Below, piece after piece: positions 33,201 through 41,681 of a DNA stretch of 64,000 nt. Every line of letters begins with the position of its first letter. Within the stretch, counting starts at the first letter, position 1. Origin of the DNA: Duganella margarita (GTDB taxonomy: Bacteria; Pseudomonadota; Gammaproteobacteria; Burkholderiales; Burkholderiaceae_D). The stretch lies in the NCBI RefSeq assembly GCF_009857535.1, contig NZ_WWCS01000008.1, positions 1 to 64,000 on the forward strand. The letters run 5' to 3'. The position numbers and the translations under genes are program-made. A model generated the notes under the pieces. That model was not told the DNA's origin and searched no databases. It saw only the letters and a program-made list of their open reading frames with translations.

Positions 33201-36200
33201 CGCTGTTCCTGCTGGCGTGGCTGGTGGCGCCGGCCATCGCCGACTGGATCAGCCGTCCGATCGAGCGCCAGGCCGCCCAGCTGTCGACCGAACAGACGCT
33301 GTTCCTCAACAAGCTGGCGCGCCGTACCTGGGCCTATTTCGAGCGCTTCGTCGGCCAGGAAGACAACTGGCTGCCGCCGGATAATATGCAGGAGCATCCG
33401 GTGCAGGTGATTGCGCACCGCACCTCGCCGACCAATATCGGCATGGCGCTGCTGGCCAACCTGACCGCCACCGATTTCGGCTACATCACCGTCAGCCAGC
33501 TGATGGCGCGCACCGCCAATACGCTGGACAGCATGGACCAGCTGGAGCGTCACCAGGGCCACTTCTACAACTGGTACGACACGCTGACCCTCAAGCCGCT
33601 GCATCCGATGTACGTTTCGACGGTGGACAGCGGCAACTTGGCCGGCCACCTGCTGACCATGGCGCCGGGCCTGACCGGCCTGTATGACCAACCGGTGCTT
33701 GGCAAGCAAATCGTCGACGGCATCGTCACCACCGCGCGCGTGCTGCAGGAGACGCTGGCCGACACCGGCGCTGCTGCTGCCGCCGCCACCTCCGCCGTGG
33801 CCGCCGACGCAATCGACAAGCTGCTGGCCGCGCTGGCGCCGGCGCCGGACGCCGGCAACCTGCAGGAGCTGTATGGCTGGCTGACGCGGGTGAACGCCGC
33901 AGCGGAAGAATTCCAGCCGCACGCCGTCACCCACAGCGAAGCCGCCGCCCTGTGGGCCGACTCCCTGGTGCAGCAATGCCGCGCCGCGCTGGCCGAACTG
34001 GCCGCGCTGACGCCGTGGGCCGCGCTGTCGCCGGACGCCATCTTCGACACCAGCATGACGCGCATGCCGACCTTGCGCGAGCTGGCGGCGCTGGCGCGCG
34101 CCACCGCTGCCATCGCCGTCAACGACCTGGCGCCGGACGAACGCGACCGCCAGCAACGCCTGGCCGAATTGTTCGAGCAGGGCAGCACCACCGCGCATGA
34201 ACGCATGCGCGCGCTGGCCGACCTGGCGCAGCGTTGCGGCGCTTTCGCCCAGATGGAATATGGCTTCCTGTTCAACCCGACCACCAATCTGCTGGCGATC
34301 GGCTACAACGTCAGCGACCGCCGCCTGGACGCCAGCTACTACGATCTGCTGGCGTCGGAAGTGCGCCTGGCCAGCTTTGTCGCCATCGCCCAGGGCCAGC
34401 TGCCGCAGGAGCACTGGTTCGCGCTCGGCCGCCAGCTGTGCATCGTCGCCGGCAAGCCGGTGCTGCTGTCGTGGAGCGGCTCGATGTTCGAGTACCTGAT
34501 GCCGCTGCTGGTGATGCCGAACTATCCAAGCACGCTGCTGGACCAGACCTACAATTCCGTGATCGACGCGCAGATCGACTACGGCAAGCAGCGCAACGTG
34601 CCGTGGGGGATTTCCGAATCCGGCTACAACACGGTCGACGCCAGCCTGAATTACCAGTACCGCGCCTTCGGCGTGCCGGGCTTGGGCCTGAAGCGCGGCC
34701 TGGCCGACGATCTGGTGATCGCGCCGTACGCCAGCATGATGGGCCTGATGGTGCAGCCGGAAGCCTCGTGCGCCAACCTGCAGAAGATGGCGGAGCTGGG
34801 CTACATGGGCCGCTACGGTTTCTACGAAGCGATCGACTACACGGCGTCGCGCCTGCCGCGCGGCCAGAGCGCGGCGGTGATCCGCTCGTTCATGGTCCAC
34901 CACCAGGGCATGGGCTTCCTGTCGCTCAGCTACCTGCTGCACGACCGGCCGATGCAGCGCCGTTTCGAATCGGACCCGCTGCTGCAATCGACGCTGCTGG
35001 TGCTGCAGGAACGCAGCCCGCAGGTTGGCGCCTTCTACTCCAACACCACCGAGATGGCGGCCATCCGCAGCACCGCGCCGGAACAGTCGATGCCGATGCG
35101 CGTGCTGACGCAGCATTCGACGCCGGTGCCGGAAACCCAGCTGCTGTCCAACGGCCGCTATCACGTCATGGTCACCAACTCCGGCGGCAGCTACAGCCGC
35201 TGGAAAGACCTGTCGGTAACGCGCTGGCGCGAAGACAGCACGCGCGACAACTGGGGCAACTTCTGCTACGTGCGCGATGTGGAGGACGGCGAGTTCTGGT
35301 CCACCACCTATCAGCCGACGCTGGTCGAGCCGCGCAAGCATGAAGTGATCTTCTCCGAAGGCCGCGCCGAGTTCCGCCGCTCCGACCGGCACATCGACCT
35401 GTACACGGAAATCGTGGTGTCGCCGGAAGACGATATCGAATTGCGCCGCACCCGCATCACCAACAAGTCGGACCGCGTGCGCACCATCGAGGTGACCAGC
35501 TACGCCGAAGTGGTGATGGCGCCGGCCGCCGCCGACAACGCCCACCCGGCCTTCAGCAAGCTGTTTGTGCAGACCGAAATCCTGGCGCAGCAGAAAGCCA
35601 TCCTGTGCACGCGCCGTCCGCGCGGCGCCAATGAAGTCATGCCATGGATGATGCATTCGATGATGGTGCATGACGCGCCGGTGGTCAACGTCTCGTACGA
35701 AACCGACCGCTCGCGCTTCATCGGCCGCGGCAACACCATGGCCGCGCCGAGCGCGATGCTGAACCAGGGGCCGCTGAGCGGCGGCGAAGGCTCGGTGCTG
35801 GACCCGGTGGTGGCGATCCGCTACACCATCACGCTCAAGCCGGACCAGTTTGCGACGGTGGACATCGTCACCGGCATGACCGAGCAGCGCGACGCGGCGC
35901 TGCACCTGATTGACAAATACCAGGACCGCCATCTGGCCGACCGCGTGTTCGAACTGGCGTGGACCCACAGCCAGGTGGTGCTGCGCCAGCTGAATGCCAG
36001 CGAAGCGGACGGCCAGCTGTACGGCCGCCTGGCCAACTCGGTGATCTACCCGAACGCCGGCCTGCGCGCCGAAGCCGCAACGCTGATCAGGAACCAGCGC
36101 GGCCAGTCCGGCCTGTGGGCGTACGCAATTTCCGGCGACCTGCCGATCGTGCTGATGCAGATCAAAGACCCGTCCAACATCGAACTGGCGCGCCAGATGG

Positions 36201-39010
36201 TGCAGGCGCACGCCTACTGGCGCCTGAAAGGGCTGGTGGTGGACCTGGTGATCTGGTACGAAGACCAATCCGGCTACCGCCAGGCGCTGCACGACCAGAT
36301 CATGGGCCTGATCGCGTCCGGCATCGACGCCCAGGCGATCGACCGGCCGGGCGGCATCTTCGTGCGCCTGATGGACCAGATCCCGAACGAGGACCGGGTG
36401 CTGATGCAGTCGGTGGCGCGCGTCATCATCAGCGATTCGCGCGGCTCGCTGGCCGAGCAGATCAAGCGGCCGACGCCGCCGACGCTGCGCATGCCGCCGC
36501 TGCTGGCGGACAACCGCGGCGAATATGCCGATGCCGGCCCGGTCACCCATCCGGCGCGCGGGCTGATACTGGAAAACGGCACCGGCGGCTTTACGCCGGA
36601 CGGCCGCGAATACGTGATCACCACCAGCGACGCCCAGCGCACGCCGGCGCCGTGGTCCAACGTGCTGGCCAATCCGCAGTTCGGCACCGTGATTTCGGAA
36701 AGCGGCCAGGCCTACACCTGGCACGAGAACGCGCACGAATACCGCATCACCCCATGGGACAACGATCCGGTCAGCGACAGCAGCGGCGAAGCGTTCTACC
36801 TGCGCGACGAGCAGAGCGGCCAGTTCTGGTCGCCGACGGCGCTGCCGGCGCGCGGCAATGGCGACTACATCACGCGCCACGGCTTCGGCTACAGCGTGTT
36901 TGAACACATCGAGGCGGGTATCTACACCGAGATGACCACCTTCGTCGCGGTCGACGCGCCGATCAAGTACACCGTGCTCAAAGTGCGCAACGACTCACTG
37001 GTGCAGCGCCGCCTGTCGGCATTCGGCTATGTGGAATGGGTGCTGGGCGATATGCGCTCCAAATCGGGCATGCACATCGTCACCGAGGCCGACCCGGTCA
37101 GCGGCGCGCTGTTCGCCAAGAATCCGTACAACACGGAGTTCAGCGGCCGCGTGGCGTTCTTCAATTGCGACGCCACGCTGCGCAGCATCACCGCCGACCG
37201 CACCGAGTTCATGGGCCGCAACGGCACGCTGGCCGCACCGGCCGCGCTGCGCCGCACACGCCTGTCCGGCAAGATCGGCGCCGGGCTGGATGCCTGCGCC
37301 GCCATCCAGGCGCCGTTCGATCTGCTGCCCGGCCAGGAGCGCGAAATCGTCTTCGTGCTGGGCGTGGCCGGCCGCCGCAACGCCGACGCCAGCAGCCTGG
37401 TACAGAAACACCGCAGTGCCGAGGCGGCGCACGAAGCGCTGCGCGCGGTCCATGCGCACTGGGAGAAAACGCTGGGCGCCGTGCGCATCGAAACGCCGGA
37501 GCCGGAGCTGGACGTCATCGCCAACGGCTGGCTGATGTACCAGACCATCGCGTGCCGCATCTGGGCCCGCAGTGGCTACTACCAGTCGGGCGGCGCGTTC
37601 GGCTTCCGCGACCAGCTGCAGGATGCGATGGCCACCATTCATACCCAGCCGCAGCTGCTGCGCGACCAGCTGATGCTGTGCGCCGCCCACCAGTTCCTGG
37701 AAGGCGATGTGCAGCACTGGTGGCACCCGCCGTCGGACCGCGGCGTGCGCACGCACTGCTCGGACGATTACCTGTGGCTGCCGCTGGGCGCGTGGCGGTA
37801 CGTCTCCAGCACCGGCGACATGAGCATCCTCGATGAAATGGCGCCTTACCTGGAAGGCCGCGCGGTCAAGCCGGAAGAGGATTCGTACTACGACATGCCG
37901 GCCCGTTCCAGCGAGCAGGGCACGCTGTACGATCACTGCCAGCGCGCCATCCGCAACGGCCTGCGTTTCGGCGTGAATGGCCTGCCGCTGATCGGCTCCT
38001 GCGACTGGAATGACGGCATGGACAAGGTGGGCGAACATGGCAAGGGGGAGAGCGTGTGGCTGGCCTTCTTCCTGTGCGAAGTGCTGAAGCGCTTCGCCGA
38101 AGTGGCCGACATGCGCGACGACACGGCGTTCGCCGCCGAGTGCCGCGAGCAGGCGCGCCGCATCGCCGCCAACGTCGAGCAGAACGCGTGGGACGGCGAA
38201 TGGTATCGCCGCGCCTACTTCGACGACGGCACGCCGCTGGGTTCGCACACCAACGAGGAATGCCAGATCGATTCGATTTCGCAAAGCTGGGGCGTGCTGT
38301 CCGGCTCCGCCGATCCGGTGCGGGTGCGCGGCGCGATGGAGCAGGTCAACCAGCGCCTGGTACGCCGCGATTCGGGCATCATCCAGTTGCTCGATCCGCC
38401 GTTCGACAAGGCCGGGCCGAATCCGGGCTACATCCGCGGCTACGTGCCGGGCGTGCGCGAGAACGGCGGCCAGTACACCCACGCCGCGATCTGGACCGCG
38501 ATGGCCTTCGCGCGCCTGGGCGACACCGAGCGCGCCTGGGAACTGGCGCGCATGATCAACCCGGTCATGCACGGCCGCACGCCGGAAGACACCGCGATCT
38601 ACAAGGTGGAACCGTATGTGGTAACGGCCGACGTGTATGCCGTGGCGCCCCATGTGGGACGCGGCGGCTGGAGCTGGTACACCGGTTCGTCCGGCTGGAT
38701 GTATCGGCTGATCCTGGAGTCGCTGCTGGGCCTCACGCGCACGGCGAACCATCTGAAGCTGGAACCGCGCATGCCGGAGAACTGGACCACGTTCACGCTG
38801 ACGTATCGCTACGCCAGCGCCACCTACGAGATCCGCGTCAACAAAGGCGCGACCTCGGCGCCGGTGATGTCGGTGGATGGCGTGCCGCAGCCCGACGGTC
38901 TGATCGCGTTGCAGGACAGCGGCCGCACCCACCGCGTGGAGCTGCTGGTGCCGGCGGGGTCGCCGCCGGTCGCTGCGCTGTTAAACGCCGAGGGAGGCGC
39001 CGGCGCCTAG
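30257..39010 (+). CDS. ndvB: Cyclic beta-1,2-glucan synthase (NdvB/Cgs type)
   Basis: The 2917-residue membrane enzyme makes cyclic beta-1,2-glucans from UDP-glucose, which are used in the periplasm for osmotic adaptation and host interaction. Hydrophobic helices lie at about 420-480, 835-875, 895-925 and 955-1010. A GT84 glycosyltransferase domain has DTDTQLPRD near residue 641 and a QxxRW motif in RRQRWIRGDWQ near 786. A glycoamylase-like cyclisation domain follows (about 1380-1650, with WGISESGYN near 1449). Carbohydrate-binding segments and a C-terminal GH94 domain with GSCDWNDGMDKVG near 2583 complete it. The ATG at 30257 has GAGG just upstream. It stands alone, and its last 30 bases overlap the convergent exporter gene. 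Confidence 0.93.
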   Translation: MLNKSNPILPEMTLGFRESQSGSLVSEDDDEDLPLRAELFSAAQMAAHGKTLAQHHELSKRGGRDRLLSRLTENAAVIDSTCDELTAAIKAGRQITPASEWLLDNFYLIEEQIRIARRHLPKDYSKELPRLGKGAPDGCPRVYKIALEIISHGDGRVDPESLCRFVDAYQEVATLKLGELWAIPIMLRLALIENLRRVAARVADNRAQRDLANTWADQMTEIADKNPSGLILMVADMARSNPPITSAFVAELARRLQGQSPALTLALTWITHRLAETGQTIEQQIQAEIQQQAAEQVSIANSIGSLRFLGTMDWQEFVETMSKVEQTLRQDPADIYGKMEFATRDQYRHAIEKIAKRSRFSEEEVAQQALALAMAHHGAGDSRHGHVGFYLIGGGLAALEKQTQMRRPWAEAMQQTSSASPLTSYLGAIAAISLVSTALLLERASFYGVHGFVLFALGVLALLGSSHLALSLVNWVATLVTHPRPLPRMDFKDGIPADARAIVVVPTLVYSKENIDDLFEQMEVRFLANRDPNLMFCLLTDFADARAEKMPNDDALTEQLKRCTAHLNHKYASGAPHAPFLLLHRPRMWNPQEGVWMGYERKRGKLEDLNRFLRGGARDKFSLVVGDTSELESIRYVITLDTDTQLPRDAAKEFIATMQHPLNRPRVDPQRGRVTEGYGILQPRVAVALPSENASRYEKLCGGEPGIDPYTRTVSDVYQDVFFEGSFIGKGIYDIDVFEQVLGGRLPENKILSHDLLEGCYVRAGLLSDAQLYEAYPAQYSDDVSRRQRWIRGDWQLIGWLAGRVPGHNGKRERNPLSLLSRWKLFDNLRRSLTAPALVLSLITAWRWLPDPWMWTCAVLTVIFLPPLVSVVYDLCRRPRDTLWSQHLRASLRRSGMQFSHAILMLAFLPYEAYFSVDAILRSLWRSFVSHRKLLEWRASTLARQADGTVSTWRTMWFAPVLALFVGGALLGWHPSSLPAASLFLLAWLVAPAIADWISRPIERQAAQLSTEQTLFLNKLARRTWAYFERFVGQEDNWLPPDNMQEHPVQVIAHRTSPTNIGMALLANLTATDFGYITVSQLMARTANTLDSMDQLERHQGHFYNWYDTLTLKPLHPMYVSTVDSGNLAGHLLTMAPGLTGLYDQPVLGKQIVDGIVTTARVLQETLADTGAAAAAATSAVAADAIDKLLAALAPAPDAGNLQELYGWLTRVNAAAEEFQPHAVTHSEAAALWADSLVQQCRAALAELAALTPWAALSPDAIFDTSMTRMPTLRELAALARATAAIAVNDLAPDERDRQQRLAELFEQGSTTAHERMRALADLAQRCGAFAQMEYGFLFNPTTNLLAIGYNVSDRRLDASYYDLLASEVRLASFVAIAQGQLPQEHWFALGRQLCIVAGKPVLLSWSGSMFEYLMPLLVMPNYPSTLLDQTYNSVIDAQIDYGKQRNVPWGISESGYNTVDASLNYQYRAFGVPGLGLKRGLADDLVIAPYASMMGLMVQPEASCANLQKMAELGYMGRYGFYEAIDYTASRLPRGQSAAVIRSFMVHHQGMGFLSLSYLLHDRPMQRRFESDPLLQSTLLVLQERSPQVGAFYSNTTEMAAIRSTAPEQSMPMRVLTQHSTPVPETQLLSNGRYHVMVTNSGGSYSRWKDLSVTRWREDSTRDNWGNFCYVRDVEDGEFWSTTYQPTLVEPRKHEVIFSEGRAEFRRSDRHIDLYTEIVVSPEDDIELRRTRITNKSDRVRTIEVTSYAEVVMAPAAADNAHPAFSKLFVQTEILAQQKAILCTRRPRGANEVMPWMMHSMMVHDAPVVNVSYETDRSRFIGRGNTMAAPSAMLNQGPLSGGEGSVLDPVVAIRYTITLKPDQFATVDIVTGMTEQRDAALHLIDKYQDRHLADRVFELAWTHSQVVLRQLNASEADGQLYGRLANSVIYPNAGLRAEAATLIRNQRGQSGLWAYAISGDLPIVLMQIKDPSNIELARQMVQAHAYWRLKGLVVDLVIWYEDQSGYRQALHDQIMGLIASGIDAQAIDRPGGIFVRLMDQIPNEDRVLMQSVARVIISDSRGSLAEQIKRPTPPTLRMPPLLADNRGEYADAGPVTHPARGLILENGTGGFTPDGREYVITTSDAQRTPAPWSNVLANPQFGTVISESGQAYTWHENAHEYRITPWDNDPVSDSSGEAFYLRDEQSGQFWSPTALPARGNGDYITRHGFGYSVFEHIEAGIYTEMTTFVAVDAPIKYTVLKVRNDSLVQRRLSAFGYVEWVLGDMRSKSGMHIVTEADPVSGALFAKNPYNTEFSGRVAFFNCDATLRSITADRTEFMGRNGTLAAPAALRRTRLSGKIGAGLDACAAIQAPFDLLPGQEREIVFVLGVAGRRNADASSLVQKHRSAEAAHEALRAVHAHWEKTLGAVRIETPEPELDVIANGWLMYQTIACRIWARSGYYQSGGAFGFRDQLQDAMATIHTQPQLLRDQLMLCAAHQFLEGDVQHWWHPPSDRGVRTHCSDDYLWLPLGAWRYVSSTGDMSILDEMAPYLEGRAVKPEEDSYYDMPARSSEQGTLYDHCQRAIRNGLRFGVNGLPLIGSCDWNDGMDKVGEHGKGESVWLAFFLCEVLKRFAEVADMRDDTAFAAECREQARRIAANVEQNAWDGEWYRRAYFDDGTPLGSHTNEECQIDSISQSWGVLSGSADPVRVRGAMEQVNQRLVRRDSGIIQLLDPPFDKAGPNPGYIRGYVPGVRENGGQYTHAAIWTAMAFARLGDTERAWELARMINPVMHGRTPEDTAIYKVEPYVVTADVYAVAPHVGRGGWSWYTGSSGWMYRLILESLLGLTRTANHLKLEPRMPENWTTFTLTYRYASATYEIRVNKGATSAPVMSVDGVPQPDGLIALQDSGRTHRVELLVPAGSPPVAALLNAEGGAGA

Positions 39011-39556
39011 CAGCGTGGCCACGCCCAGCACTGCGAAGATCACGGCAGCAATGCCGTGCACCAGCTTGAGCGAGACCTTGTTGGCGATCCTGTCGCCAAA
39101 GTAGACCGCAGGGACGTTGGCCAGCATCATGCCCAGCGTGGTGCCGCATACCACGGCGATCATGCTGTGGTAGCGGGCCGCCAGCGCCACGGTGGCCACC
39201 TGCGTCTTGTCGCCCATTTCGGCCAGGAAGAAGGCGATCAGCGTGGTGAGGAACACGCCGTATTTCGCCAGCTTGGCGTCTTCCTCATCCAGCTTGTCGG
39301 GCACCAGCGTCCATGCGGCCATCGCGAGGAAGGACGCGCCCAGCACCCAGCGCAGCAACTCCGGTCCCAGCATGCTGGTGATCCAGGTGCCGATGGCGGC
39401 GGCGAAGGCGTGGTTGGCGATGGTGGCGACAAAGATCGCGGCGACGATAGGCAAGGGGCGGCGGAACCTGGCGGCGAGGACAAAGGCGAGGAGCTGGGTT
39501 TTATCGCCGATTTCTGCAAGGGCGACAATGCCGGTAGAGACGAAGAATGCTTCCAT
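38981..39556 (-). CDS. TMEM165/GDT1 family manganese exporter
   Basis: The 191-residue membrane protein has six predicted helices in two repeats. Each repeat carries the family motif E-x-G-D-K-T-Q: VALAEIGDKTQLLAFVLAAR and FFLAEMGDKTQVATVALAAR. Family members export Mn2+ (MneA-like) or exchange Ca2+/Mn2+ for H+. I place the start at the ATG at 39556; the upstream open frame (to 39592) runs into the riboswitch. A yybP-ykoY aptamer upstream strongly supports manganese as the substrate. The 3' end overlaps the glucan synthase gene by 30 bases on opposite strands. Confidence 0.93.
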   Translation of the reverse strand: MEAFFVSTGIVALAEIGDKTQLLAFVLAARFRRPLPIVAAIFVATIANHAFAAAIGTWITSMLGPELLRWVLGASFLAMAAWTLVPDKLDEEDAKLAKYGVFLTTLIAFFLAEMGDKTQVATVALAARYHSMIAVVCGTTLGMMLANVPAVYFGDRIANKVSLKLVHGIAAVIFAVLGVATLLGAGASLGV

Positions 39557-39599
39557 GATGAGTAAGGTACGCGGGCCGGAACGGTTAACCAATGATCCA

Positions 39600-39750
39600 G
39601 GCGCGGCTCCGGCCCATCACGGCCGCCCCAGGATCATGGTCTCGCCAAGCCGGTGCGATTTGCACGGCCACCTGCGCCACGGTCTGCGGACCGATTATGT
39701 TGACACAGGTTCTTGCACCGGGCGGCGCAAGCCGACTACTCCCCACTAAC
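39600..39750 (-). ncRNA. yybP-ykoY manganese riboswitch
   Basis: Read on the minus strand, the leader of the exporter gene contains the hallmark GGGGAGTAG (complement of 39736-39744). It is followed by CGGCTTGCGCCGCCCG and by GTCAACATAATCGG, then GGCGAGACC (complement of 39638-39646). These are the two conserved internal loops of the Mn2+-sensing yybP-ykoY aptamer. Downstream, ATGATCC next to GAGACC can pair with a later GGATCAT, offering a switchable expression platform before the ATG. Boundaries are approximate; the exact P1 helix needs a covariance model. Confidence 0.85.
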
Positions 39751-39830
39751 GGCGCGGATTTTAACACATGGCAGAAACATGCCTATGGTATTCTGCTTCG
39801 CGCTGAAGATAACATTGAAAGTATCGCCAC

Positions 39831-41681
39831 ATGATCAAGAAGACCATTTCCGCGCTCGTGCTGACCGCATGCATGTCGCTCGCCGTCCACGTAGCCCATG
39901 CCGATCCGCTGAGCTACGCCCGCTACGACCAGGTGCGCACTACCGATCTGCATCTGGACCTGAAAGCGGATTTCAGCCACAAGATCCTGTCCGGCTATGC
40001 CGAACTGTCGCTCAACTGGATCGACAAGTCGGCCCGCACGCTGGTGCTGGATACCAATGAACTCAATATCGCCAAGGTGCAGGTGCTGGCCGCCGATGGC
40101 CGCTGGACCGCCGCTTCCTTCATGCTCGACAAGCTGGATGTGGAGAAGGGCCGCGCGCTGCGCATCGCCCTGCCGTTCCAGCCGCAGAAAGTGCGCATCT
40201 ACTACCGCACCGCGCCGTCGGCCACCGCGCTGCAATGGCTGACGCCCGAGCAGACCATGTCGGGCAAGCGTCCGTTCATGTTCAGCCAGTCGGAAGAAAT
40301 CAATGCCCGTTCGTGGGCGCCGGTGCAGGACACGCCGGCGGTGCGCTTCACCTACAGCGCCCGCATCGAAGCGCCGTCCGGCATGCGTGTGGTGATGAGC
40401 GCCGAAAACGACCAGAAGGCCACCGGTGCCGGCGGCTGGAAGTTCAAGATGACGCAGCCGATTCCGTCCTACCTGCTGGCCATCGCCATCGGCGAGATCG
40501 ACGTGCGCAACGTCGGTCCGCGTTCGGCGGTGTACGCCGAGCCGCAACGCATCGAGGCCGCCGCCAGCGAAATGGCCGACACCGAAAAAATGATCGCCGC
40601 CGCCGAAGGCCTGTATGGCCCGTACCGGTGGGAGCGGTACGACATGATCGTGCTGCCGCCATCGTTCCCGATCGGCGGCATGGAAAATCCGCGCCTGACC
40701 TTCGTCACGCCGACCATGATCGCCGGCGACAAGAGCCTGGTCGACCTGATCGCGCATGAACTGGCGCACTCGTGGTCCGGCAACCTGGTGACCAACGCCT
40801 CGTGGAAGCACTTCTGGCTCAACGAAGGCTTCACCACCTACGTCACCACCCGCATCGTGGAAAAACTGTACGGCGAAGAAGTGGCGGAGATGAACCTGCA
40901 GGTGGAGCAGGAGGAAGCGCTGGCGTCGCTGGCGAAAATCCCTGCCGCCAAGCAGGCGCTGGTCACGCGTGATGCGGACACCAGCGCCGCCACCTACACC
41001 GACAGCAACCTGGTGTACCCGAAAGGCGCGTGGCTGCTGCGCACCCTGGAGCAGCGCGCCGGCCGCGAGGTATTCGATCCGTTTCTGCGCGGCTGGTTCG
41101 ACCAGCATGCCTTCCAGTCGGCGACCACCGACGAATTTGTCGCTTACCTGAAAAAGAACCTGCTGGACGCGCATCCGGAAATCATGTCGCAATCCGAACT
41201 GGATGAGTGGCTGTACGGTCCCGGCATTCCGGCCAGCGCCAAGCGCGCCGCCTCGCCACGCCTGGCCGATCTGGATACCCAGCGCGCCGCCTGGCTCAAA
41301 GGCGAATTCCCGACCGCCGACCTGCCGGCCAAAAACTGGATCGCGCTGGAGTGGATGCACTTCCTGAACGATATCGACGGCAAGGCCACGGCGGCGCAGA
41401 TGCAGGAGCTGGACCAGACCTTCGGCCTGGGCAAGACCGGCAACAACGAAATCGCTTATCGCTTCTTCCTGGCGTCGGTGCATGCCGGTTACAACGTGCG
41501 CGAGCCGCTGAGCAAATTCCTGATGAGCGTGGGCCGCCAGAAGTTTGTGGTGCCGCTGTACACGGCGCTGATGAAAAATCCGAACGAGAAGGACTGGGCC
41601 AAGGGCCTTTACGCCAAGGCGCGTTCGCACTACCATCCGGTGACCCAGGCTTCCGTCGACAAGGCATTTAAAAAACAATGA
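39831..41681 (+). CDS. M1 family zinc aminopeptidase (leukotriene A4 hydrolase-like), secreted
   Basis: The 616-residue protein starts with a signal peptide (KKTISALVLTACMSLAVHVA, cleavage near AHA-DP). The exopeptidase motif is GGMENPRLTF (from residue 282). The zinc site is H309-E310-x-x-H313 in HELAHSWSGNL, with E332 in WLNEGFTTY, the exact HExxH-18-E spacing. The C-terminal armadillo-like region (about residues 450-616) is typical of LTA4H-type aminopeptidases. It should remove N-terminal residues from peptides in the periplasm. Its stop overlaps the next start (ATGA), giving a two-gene operon with a serine hydrolase. Confidence 0.95.
   Translation: MIKKTISALVLTACMSLAVHVAHADPLSYARYDQVRTTDLHLDLKADFSHKILSGYAELSLNWIDKSARTLVLDTNELNIAKVQVLAADGRWTAASFMLDKLDVEKGRALRIALPFQPQKVRIYYRTAPSATALQWLTPEQTMSGKRPFMFSQSEEINARSWAPVQDTPAVRFTYSARIEAPSGMRVVMSAENDQKATGAGGWKFKMTQPIPSYLLAIAIGEIDVRNVGPRSAVYAEPQRIEAAASEMADTEKMIAAAEGLYGPYRWERYDMIVLPPSFPIGGMENPRLTFVTPTMIAGDKSLVDLIAHELAHSWSGNLVTNASWKHFWLNEGFTTYVTTRIVEKLYGEEVAEMNLQVEQEEALASLAKIPAAKQALVTRDADTSAATYTDSNLVYPKGAWLLRTLEQRAGREVFDPFLRGWFDQHAFQSATTDEFVAYLKKNLLDAHPEIMSQSELDEWLYGPGIPASAKRAASPRLADLDTQRAAWLKGEFPTADLPAKNWIALEWMHFLNDIDGKATAAQMQELDQTFGLGKTGNNEIAYRFFLASVHAGYNVREPLSKFLMSVGRQKFVVPLYTALMKNPNEKDWAKGLYAKARSHYHPVTQASVDKAFKKQ

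Noticed and set aside
30311..38932. Minus-strand open frames of 2198 and 645 codons opposite the glucan synthase
   Set aside because: Same GC-codon artefact; the plus-strand protein has intact family motifs throughout, and the antisense translations are repetitive in composition.
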